A stretch of 64,000 bases of DNA. It comes from Megasphaera hutchinsoni. Its GTDB lineage: Bacteria; Bacillota; Negativicutes; Veillonellales; Megasphaeraceae. The position numbers were made by a program, and so were the translations under genes. The notes below the pieces were generated by a model. It searched no databases, was not told where the DNA came from, and saw only the letters and a list, made by a program, of their open reading frames with translations. The stretch covers positions 1 through 64,000 of the forward strand of contig NZ_KQ960928.1 in the NCBI RefSeq assembly GCF_001553405.1, given 5' to 3'. Position 1 is the stretch's first letter. Each line of letters starts with the position of its first letter. Shown in pieces: positions 16,978 through 22,877 of this stretch.

Positions 16978-17721
16978 ATGATTCGATTAATGATAGTAGA
17001 AGATGAAAAGGCAACGGCTGCTGATTTAAAACAAATGGTAGAAGGACTTTGCTCGGATATGGAAGTCTGTAGTGTTTGTTATGATGGCGAAACGGCGTTA
17101 AAAGATATTCAGCAAGTCTGTCCCGATGTGATTTTTTTGGATGTGGAATTACCAGGGTTACGGGGGATTGAAGTAGCCCAAGCATTACAAGAGATGGAAA
17201 AAATACCGCTTATTGTGTTTGTTACGGCATATGTAGATTTTGCGGTACAAGCATTTTCCGTTAATGCTCTTGATTATATGGTTAAACCTGTTAGTAAGCG
17301 ATGCTTGGCAAGAGTGTTATTGAAGATTAAAAAACGGATGCAGCAAATCAAATCTTCTCGTGTTGGCAAAGAAAGTGATAGTTATTTGCGTAAATTAACG
17401 ATTAATAAAGGAGATCGGTTGGAAATTATAGATTGTCAAGATATTCGGTTGATTTATGGTAAAAATAGACAGGTTTTTATTATGACTAAAGATGATGAAG
17501 TCTGTCGGGTGAAAATTACGTTGCAAGAATTTGAAGAACGATTGGCGGGAACATCTTTTTTTCGATGTCATCGGAATTATATTGTGAATGTTGATGAAAT
17601 AAAACAAATTACAACATGGTTTAAACAACGGTATTTATTGATTTTAAAGGGAAAGAAAAATTTAGAAATACCTGTTGGTAGAGCGTATGTTAATAATTTA
17701 CGTCAACATGTGGAATTTTAA
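16978..17721 (+). CDS. LytR/AlgR-type response regulator with LytTR domain
   Basis: This cytoplasmic DNA-binding response regulator has about 247 residues. The N-terminal receiver domain shows the acidic pair VEDE near residue 7 and the phospho-acceptor Asp in VIFLDVELPG, with a conserved Thr in VFVTAY and Lys in DYMVKPVS. The C-terminal LytTR domain spans roughly residues 140-247 (INKGDRLEII, FFRCHRNYIVNVD, LEIPVGRAYVNNLR). The ATG at 16978 follows GAAGGTGAAG; an upstream TTG-type start would add a poorly conserved tail. It lies about 70 bp after the sensor kinase and is its likely partner. A terminator follows. Confidence 0.92.
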   Translation: MIRLMIVEDEKATAADLKQMVEGLCSDMEVCSVCYDGETALKDIQQVCPDVIFLDVELPGLRGIEVAQALQEMEKIPLIVFVTAYVDFAVQAFSVNALDYMVKPVSKRCLARVLLKIKKRMQQIKSSRVGKESDSYLRKLTINKGDRLEIIDCQDIRLIYGKNRQVFIMTKDDEVCRVKITLQEFEERLAGTSFFRCHRNYIVNVDEIKQITTWFKQRYLLILKGKKNLEIPVGRAYVNNLRQHVEF

Positions 17722-17725
17722 TAAA

Positions 17726-17756
17726 AAAAAGACCATTGCTAGACAATGGTCTTTTT
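17726..17756. terminator. Bidirectional terminator between response regulator and tRNA-Lys
   Basis: AAAAAGACCATTG at 17726-17738 and its complement at 17744-17756 form a perfect 13-bp stem with a 5-nt loop. The A and T tracts let it serve both the plus-strand operon and the minus-strand tRNA. Confidence 0.9.
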
Positions 17757-17759
17757 GTG

Positions 17760-17835
17760 TGGTGGATCATCAGGGGGTCGAACCCTGGACACCCTGATTA
17801 AGAGTCAGGTGCTCTACCAACTGAGCTAATGATCC
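17760..17835 (-). tRNA. tRNA-Lys (anticodon CTT)
   Basis: Read on the minus strand, the sequence folds into a full cloverleaf: a 7-bp acceptor stem (GGATCAT/ATGATCC), a D arm with AGCTCAGTTGGTAGAGC, an anticodon arm CCTGA-CTCTTAA-TCAGG and a T arm with GGTTCGACC. The CCA end is encoded. The anticodon CTT reads AAG. A promoter lies upstream on the minus strand. Confidence 0.96.
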
Positions 17836-17859
17836 AAGACGTTTTTTAGTACAATAAGT

Positions 17860-17888
17860 ATATTACACTAATTTTAGTGTTTTGGCAA
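17860..17888 (-). promoter_or_regulatory. Promoter of tRNA-Lys
   Basis: On the minus strand TTGCCA (17888-17883) and TAATAT (17865-17860) are separated by 17 bp, placing transcription start about 18 bp before the tRNA. Confidence 0.6.
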
Positions 17889-17977
17889 GCTTTTTATTTG
17901 TAGCGTTTGGAGAAGATATAGGAAATTTAATTTTTTTTGGTGTGATTTTTAATAAAAAGAAAATACGGTGCGATTTC

Positions 17978-18006
17978 TTGACTTTGCAAATAAAGGAGCA
18001 TATTAT
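17978..18006 (+). promoter_or_regulatory. Promoter of the aminotransferase gene
   Basis: TTGACT at 17978-17983 and TATTAT at 18001-18006 with a 17-bp spacer lie 85 bp before the start codon. Confidence 0.65.
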
Positions 18007-18090
18007 ATAAAAAATATAAGAAAAAGGTGTATGTATTTGTTGCAGGAAATAAGTAAATAGATAACATACTTGAGGTGGAAAAGATATATT

Positions 18091-19206
18091 ATGAAATATC
18101 GAATTCGTCATTCTTTGCAGAACTATCATAGTATAGGATATTTACATGGAGATGAGGGGATAACTTGTACGGATGTGATAGATTGTTCATTAGGTATTAA
18201 TCCGCTAGGGTTTTCACCTCGGATTACACAGGAGGTATTTTTAGAGGCGTATGATCGCATTTATGCGTATCCTGATTATCCATATGAAGGGTTGCGGCGT
18301 TGTATTTGTAAATACATGGAATCAGTTGCTACGATTACACCTGAACAAGTGCGATTTTACGGTGGATCGATGGGGGCTATTTGGAATATCAATAAGTTGC
18401 TTATTGACGAAAAAACCTGTATTCTTACATTTATACCAGGTTTTTCTTCTACTCTTAGTGATATGCGTTCGTTAGGTGGAACGATTGATGCGGTACCATT
18501 GACAGAAAAAGATCGTTTTTTAATTGATCTATATCAATTGATTTATCATCTCAAGCCACAACATCATCTAGTGTATTTAGATAATCCCAATAATCCGACA
18601 GGGCAGGTTATTCCTATTGAGGCGTTACGGCGTTTAGCACATAAAGCATTAGCACAAGATACGTATGTTTTAATAGATGAAGCATATGGAGAATTTATGC
18701 CATTGGAAAACTCGGCTGTGACGCTTATTGCAGAATATCCGAATGTACTTGTTGTGAAATCCTTCTCAAAAGGGTTTGGGCTGGCTGGATTACGTACAGG
18801 TTATGTTGTGATGCATCCTGATTTTATTCCATATATGTCACATTATCCTGGCGAGATGACTGTAAATGGGATTGCTTCGGCGATACTTCCTGTTGCGTTG
18901 TCTGATATGGATCATCTTGCTCGGAGTCGTCAGATTATGGCAGAAAATAAGCGACAAATAATAAATTGTCTTACGGAATTAAACGTAAGTGTAACGGATG
19001 AGGAAACCCCGATTTTATTATTATATACATCGCAGACGCTTGATTTATATCAGCTATTGCTGTCACAGGGAATAAAAACAGAGCGAGGAGAAGATTTTGA
19101 TGGTTTAGGGAAAGCCTATGTGCGTTTGCGAATTCCGGCTACCGTAACCGAATGTATTACTCGCTTGGGACGAATGCAAAAGTTATTGGCAAATGATAAC
19201 AGATAG
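18091..19206 (+). CDS. PLP-dependent aminotransferase, HisC/CobD-like
   Basis: This class I/II aminotransferase of about 371 residues resembles histidinol-phosphate aminotransferase and threonine-phosphate decarboxylase (CobD). Marks are DCSLGINPLGFSP at the N-terminus, YLDNPNNPTGQ, LIDEAYGEFM, and the PLP lysine in VVKSFSKGFGLAGLRTGYV. The opening INPLG is common in CobD-type proteins. No histidine or cobalamin gene is nearby, so the substrate is open. The start at ATG 18091 has GAGGTGG upstream at 12 bp and replaces a TTG-led longer frame. The gene has its own promoter and is followed by the ZTP riboswitch of the next gene. Confidence 0.82.
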   Translation: MKYRIRHSLQNYHSIGYLHGDEGITCTDVIDCSLGINPLGFSPRITQEVFLEAYDRIYAYPDYPYEGLRRCICKYMESVATITPEQVRFYGGSMGAIWNINKLLIDEKTCILTFIPGFSSTLSDMRSLGGTIDAVPLTEKDRFLIDLYQLIYHLKPQHHLVYLDNPNNPTGQVIPIEALRRLAHKALAQDTYVLIDEAYGEFMPLENSAVTLIAEYPNVLVVKSFSKGFGLAGLRTGYVVMHPDFIPYMSHYPGEMTVNGIASAILPVALSDMDHLARSRQIMAENKRQIINCLTELNVSVTDEETPILLLYTSQTLDLYQLLLSQGIKTERGEDFDGLGKAYVRLRIPATVTECITRLGRMQKLLANDNR

Positions 19207-19217
19207 AGAAAAAATGA

Positions 19218-19246
19218 TTGACAAATAAATTAACACTTTGTATACT
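19218..19246 (+). promoter_or_regulatory. Promoter of the ZTP riboswitch transcript
   Basis: TTGACA at 19218-19223 and TATACT at 19241-19246 with a 17-bp spacer; transcription should begin near 19253, at the 5' edge of the riboswitch. Confidence 0.85.
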
Positions 19247-19252
19247 AAATAC

Positions 19253-19347
19253 ATATCATGTGACTGACGGAAGTGGAGTTAACCACGGGGAGCATGAAGA
19301 ATATAGCCGACCGTCTGGGCGATGTATCCAGACGTGTCGGTTTTTTT
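19253..19347 (+). promoter_or_regulatory. ZTP (pfl) riboswitch with intrinsic terminator
   Basis: The sequence matches the pfl/ZTP aptamer as I know it: a GTGACTGACGGAA start, the GGAGTTAACCACGGGGAGCATG part, and the conserved ACCGTCTGGGC pseudoknot segment near 19310. The terminator arms 19307-19318 and 19328-19340 followed by seven T share bases with that conserved segment, so ligand binding would prevent termination. ZTP signals folate shortage. The downstream gene is an AICAR transformylase, a classic target. Confidence 0.95.
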
Positions 19348-19365
19348 GTTTTTAGGAGGTAGATC

Positions 19366-20541
19366 ATGCAGAAATTGTCTTTAAAATATGGATGTAATCC
19401 CAATCAATCGTCGGCTCAAGTTTATATGAAACAAAATCAAGAATTGCCTTTTACTGTATTGAATGGAACGCCTGGATATATTAATTTATTAGACGCACTT
19501 AATGCTTTTCAATTAGTACGAGAATTACAAGCAGCAACGGGAAAACCAGCAGCGACATCTTTTAAACATGTTAGTCCGGCTGGGGCGGCGATTGCTACGG
19601 ATATGAGTGATACTTTAAAAAAAATATATTATGTTGATGATTTGGTATTAAGTCCACTTGCTAGTGCGTATGCTTGTGCTCGTGGGGCGGATCGGATGAG
19701 CTCATATGGTGATTTTGTAGCTTTATCGGCATGTTGTGATGAGTCTACAGCTAGGGTCTTACAACGAGAAGTTTCGGATGGTATTATCGCACCAGCGTAT
19801 ACGCCAGAAGCATTGGATATATTAAAGAAAAAGAAAAAAGGAAAGTATTGTATATTGCAAATAGATCCATTATATACACCGCAAGTAATTGAACAAAAAG
19901 ATGTTTTCGGTATTACTTTTGAACAAGAACGGAATCAAGTGAAACTTACCGCATCGGTGTTGCAGAATAGACCAACTCAAAATAAGGAGATTCCTTTGAC
20001 CGCACAACAGGATTTATTGATTGCTTTGATTACGTTGAAATATACTCAATCTAATTCGGTATGTTATGTAAAAGATGGTATGACCATTGGTGTAGGTGCG
20101 GGACAACAATCGCGTATTCACTGTACTCGTTTAGCTGGGAATAAAGCTGATATATGGTGGTTGCGTCAGCATCCTATGGTGATGGCATTACCTTTTCGGG
20201 AAGATATTAAAAGAGCAGATCGGGATAATGCTATTGATATTTATATTTCTCCCGATCAAGAAGATCTTTTGGTAGATGGCATTTGGCAAGCATTGTTTAC
20301 ACAGCGTCCGCCTGTGTTAGAACAAGCAGATAAGAAAGCTTGGTTGATGAAGTTACAGGGGGTTAGTTTGGGAAGTGATGCGTTTTTTCCCTTTGGTGAT
20401 AATGTTGAACGAGCATATCGGAGTGGCGTAGCCTATATTGCTCAAGCGGGTGGTTCTATTCGTGATGATCATGTGATTGCTACGTGTGATAAATATGGCA
20501 TTGCTATGGCTTGTACGGGAATACGGTTATTTCATCATTAA
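19366..20541 (+). CDS. Stand-alone AICAR transformylase (PurH C-terminal domain type)
   Basis: This enzyme transfers a formyl group from 10-formyl-tetrahydrofolate to AICAR in purine synthesis. The 391 residues cover only the transformylase half of normal PurH (about 510 residues); the MGS-like IMP cyclohydrolase domain is absent. Motifs include LKYGCNPNQ at the start, TSFKHVSPAGAA with the catalytic Lys-His, LSPLASAYACARGADRMSSYGDF, SNSVCYVKDGMTIGVGAGQQSRIHCTR, and the C-terminal GSDAFFPFGDNVERA and GGSIRDD. AGGAGGT precedes the ATG. Expression is controlled by the ZTP riboswitch. The cell would need a separate IMP cyclohydrolase (PurO or another), which is not in this window. Confidence 0.93.
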   Translation: MQKLSLKYGCNPNQSSAQVYMKQNQELPFTVLNGTPGYINLLDALNAFQLVRELQAATGKPAATSFKHVSPAGAAIATDMSDTLKKIYYVDDLVLSPLASAYACARGADRMSSYGDFVALSACCDESTARVLQREVSDGIIAPAYTPEALDILKKKKKGKYCILQIDPLYTPQVIEQKDVFGITFEQERNQVKLTASVLQNRPTQNKEIPLTAQQDLLIALITLKYTQSNSVCYVKDGMTIGVGAGQQSRIHCTRLAGNKADIWWLRQHPMVMALPFREDIKRADRDNAIDIYISPDQEDLLVDGIWQALFTQRPPVLEQADKKAWLMKLQGVSLGSDAFFPFGDNVERAYRSGVAYIAQAGGSIRDDHVIATCDKYGIAMACTGIRLFHH

Positions 20542-20542
20542 G

Positions 20543-20710
20543 TTGTTCTTGCAACGGGAGACTACATAACATTAATGTTATATCGGAATATTCTGATACC
20601 CCCCTTGAATTAAATTGATGGTATGTGGCTTTGGTAACTTCTATACACATAGAAAACAAACTCGTTGCAAGAATAAAAAGCTCAGCAAGTATTATTGCTG
20701 AGCTTTTTTT
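20543..20710 (+). ncRNA. Candidate structured RNA, 6S-like fold
   Basis: The sequence folds by eye into a rod. A 14-bp closing stem (20543-20556 with 20663-20676, two outer A-U pairs and one G-U) encloses a short 5' strand GGAGA. An inner 15-position helix follows (20562-20576 with 20614-20628, one mismatch), and on the 3' side there is a 34-nt strand that contains a small hairpin (20639-20644 with 20649-20654). An intrinsic terminator comes next. A closing stem, an open central bubble with a hairpin on the 3' strand and a terminal stem-loop are the layout of 6S RNA. I see no strong promoter, so it might be processed from the purine transcript, and it is short for 6S. Identity is inference. 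Confidence 0.4.
20675..20710. terminator. Bidirectional terminator between convergent genes
   Basis: A perfect stem (AAAAAGCTCAGCAA at 20675-20688 with its complement from 20695) has a 6-nt loop and seven or more T. It serves the plus-strand transcript and the minus-strand phosphodiesterase gene, whose stop lies at its edge. Confidence 0.9.
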
Positions 20711-21257
20711 ATAAGCAAAGTTGGTGATACGGCTTTCCCTCTAAGGTTTTCCAAGTTAGGTTATGATCTTCTAAGAGTAGATAGCTATGGGGACTTTCTT
20801 CTTTTGGGATAGAGATAGACCCTGGATTAATATATAAATTGTCATCGCCAAAGGATTTCCATGCAGGAACATGGGTATGGCCATGTAATAAAATATCGCC
20901 CTTTTTTAGAGAAGGAGGTAAATGGTTCAAATTAAATAGATGTCCATGGGTAATAAATACTTGCCGTTTTGTTAGGTATAAAAAGGCATAGTCACTTAAT
21001 ATAGAGAAAGAAAGTACCATTTGATCTACTTCGGAGTCACAATTTCCTCGTACACATAATATACGGCTGGGACAGTTGTTTAGCAATGTAATGACTTCCT
21101 TGGGGTGATAGTTTTTTGGCAGATCATTGCGGGGACCATGATAAAGCAGATCCCCCAATAGCAATAAAGTATCTGGTTTTTCTATGGCTAGTTGGTGCAT
21201 TAGGGCTTGACAATAATAAGCAGAGCCATGGATATCAGAAGCAATTAATAATTTCAT
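20709..21257 (-). CDS. YfcE/MJ0936-type metallophosphodiesterase
   Basis: This small calcineurin-like phosphoesterase has 182 residues. It has the full set of metal-binding motifs in order: ASDIHGS near residue 6, LLGDLLYHGPRND, VRGNCDSE, FITHGHLF and LLHGHTHVP, then NPGSISIPKEES, which is typical of the YfcE/MJ0936 group. Members hydrolyse phosphodiesters in vitro, and the true substrate is unknown. The start follows AAGGAG on the minus strand. It runs in the same direction as the orphan gene upstream and ends in the shared terminator. Confidence 0.93.
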   Translation of the reverse strand: MKLLIASDIHGSAYYCQALMHQLAIEKPDTLLLLGDLLYHGPRNDLPKNYHPKEVITLLNNCPSRILCVRGNCDSEVDQMVLSFSILSDYAFLYLTKRQVFITHGHLFNLNHLPPSLKKGDILLHGHTHVPAWKSFGDDNLYINPGSISIPKEESPHSYLLLEDHNLTWKTLEGKPYHQLCL

Positions 21258-21320
21258 TATTAGGAACTCCTTGTATAATAGAGAGCAAATGATAGACGCT
21301 TATTCATGTCTAGGTAGTAG

Positions 21321-21839
21321 TTAGGAAAAAAAATTTTTATAATGGCCACATAATTTATCATTTAACGAACGAAGTTTATAGATATATTGTCCATACGTCA
21401 ATACTGATAATACAGGGGTAGAAACGGTAGCTTGATTGATATGGAAAGTACATATTAGATCATAAATACGCTGTTGTAACCGTTCATCTCGTTTATAGTC
21501 ATCGGTGTAAATGGATAGATGGGTCATATAATTGAATTTTTCTTGTTGTAAGGCAAGTGCGAGTTGTTTATAATCTTGCCAATTTGCGTGTTGTAAGGAT
21601 AAGGAATGTATGGAATGAATGATATCGACTATACCACTCATGATACCGCTACAAATACTACTATATACATTGATAAATTGCAAATAAGATGCGGTAAACG
21701 TTAATAATTGTAAGCACGTTATTAATAATTTTTCCGTTTGAGTATATCCTATATAGTATATGTAATTACGAGAACTTTCGAGGGTATAATAATAAATTTT
21801 TTCTTCCATATGCAGTACAACAGGGGTTTTTGATTTCAT
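21321..21839 (-). CDS. Hypothetical protein
   Basis: I do not recognise this protein of about 172 residues. The start at 21839 (MKSKTPVVLHMEEKIYYY) has GAAAGGA upstream and is preferred over a longer frame starting at 21965. It is rich in Tyr, Leu, Ile and Gln, with a moderately hydrophobic stretch in the middle (around LLTFTASYLQFINVYSSICSGIMSGI) that could be a membrane-associated or buried helix, and a charged helical region after it. There is no signal peptide. It lies between tRNA-Arg (same strand, upstream) and the phosphodiesterase gene, about 60 bp before the latter, so the two may be cotranscribed. Confidence 0.7.
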   Translation of the reverse strand: MKSKTPVVLHMEEKIYYYTLESSRNYIYYIGYTQTEKLLITCLQLLTFTASYLQFINVYSSICSGIMSGIVDIIHSIHSLSLQHANWQDYKQLALALQQEKFNYMTHLSIYTDDYKRDERLQQRIYDLICTFHINQATVSTPVLSVLTYGQYIYKLRSLNDKLCGHYKNFFS

Positions 21840-21943
21840 GCAGTATCCTTTCTTTGGATTTTGGGAATCATTATCTATTATTTCTTTTATCATACTACAT
21901 AATAGAGAAAAATCAATACTTTGGCTTAGAACCCGTGTTGTAT

Positions 21944-21970
21944 AAAAAAAGGCCTTGCTATGCAAGACCT
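21944..21970 (-). terminator. Terminator after tRNA-Arg
   Basis: On the minus strand a 9-bp stem (21970-21962 with 21958-21950, one G-U pair) and a 3-nt loop are followed by seven T. It lies directly after the tRNA. Confidence 0.85.
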
Positions 21971-21973
21971 TGA

Positions 21974-22048
21974 TGGTGCGCCTAGAAGGATTCGAACCTT
22001 CGCACCCGGTTCCGGAGACCGGTGCTCTATCCCCTGAGCTATAGGCGC
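21974..22048 (-). tRNA. tRNA-Arg (anticodon CCG)
   Basis: The minus strand folds into a cloverleaf: acceptor stem GCGCCTA/TAGGCGC, D arm AGCTCAGGGGATAGAGC, anticodon arm CCGGT-CTCCGGA-ACCGG and T arm with GGTTCGAATCC. CCA is encoded. The anticodon CCG reads CGG. Confidence 0.96.
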
Positions 22049-22073
22049 ATGTTGTATAAAAGAATACTTTCCT

Positions 22074-22102
22074 ATCATAGCATGTATTTTTATATCTGAC
22101 AA
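22074..22102 (-). promoter_or_regulatory. Promoter of tRNA-Arg
   Basis: On the minus strand TTGTCA (22102-22097) and TATGAT (22079-22074) are 17 bp apart, about 25 bp before the tRNA. Confidence 0.7.
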
Positions 22103-22220
22103 GAAAGATTTTTTTATTAGGAAGAAAGAGGGAAAAGGGACAAACGCACGGTGATGACTAGCCGAAACAAGACAAAGATGGTATTATTAGATACATAGCG
22201 ATATAGGGTAGGAGAAAAGA

Positions 22221-22859
22221 ATGATTAAACATGTTATTTTTGATTTAGATGGCACATTGACTGATTCTAAAGAAGGTATTATACGATCTGTTGAGTACGC
22301 ATTGCAAAAAGCGGGCGAAACGACAGCCCATCGGTTGTCATCGGAGATTATTGTAGGACCGCCTTTGTTGACGACGTTTCAAGAAACATATGGCTTTTCA
22401 GAGAAAAAAGCTCGTGCTATTTATGCATTTTTTCAAGAGCGATATAGTACTATTGGCAAATTTGAAAATCGATTATTTCCGGGTATTATACAGTTGATGA
22501 AAGCACTAGCAACTAGGCATATCCGTTCGTATGTAGCAACGTCAAAACCAGAAATTCATGCACGAGAAATTTGTCAACATTTTCAACTTTTGCCATATTT
22601 AGCCGCTATTGCGGGCCCAACTGTAGGAGGAAAAGAAACTAAGATCGATTGCATTAACCGCATTATACGTTGTATTGGGACTAAACAAGAGGTGGTTATG
22701 GTAGGTGATCGTAAATATGATATAGATGGGGCACATATTGTAGGAATACAAAGTGTAGCCGTAGCATATGGGTATGGTAGCGAAAGAGAGATACAAGCAT
22801 GTAAACCAGATTTTACGGCATATAGTGTAGATGAATTAGCCAAATGGTTGCTTCGCTGA
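22221..22859 (+). CDS. HAD-family phosphatase, phosphoglycolate phosphatase-like
   Basis: This haloacid-dehalogenase superfamily phosphatase has 212 residues. Motif I is FDLDGTLTDSKEGI near residue 8, motif II the Thr/Ser in YVATSKP, motif III a Lys near GGKETK, and motif IV VMVGDRKYDIDGA. The helical cap between motifs I and II (subclass IA) fits the Gph/PpaX/YjjG-type enzymes, which act on small phosphate esters. The exact substrate cannot be told. The ATG follows GTAGGAG. The M16 peptidase gene begins 18 bp later, so they probably share a transcript. Confidence 0.88.
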   Translation: MIKHVIFDLDGTLTDSKEGIIRSVEYALQKAGETTAHRLSSEIIVGPPLLTTFQETYGFSEKKARAIYAFFQERYSTIGKFENRLFPGIIQLMKALATRHIRSYVATSKPEIHAREICQHFQLLPYLAAIAGPTVGGKETKIDCINRIIRCIGTKQEVVMVGDRKYDIDGAHIVGIQSVAVAYGYGSEREIQACKPDFTAYSVDELAKWLLR

Positions 22860-22877
22860 TAAAAGAAAAGAGGGATT

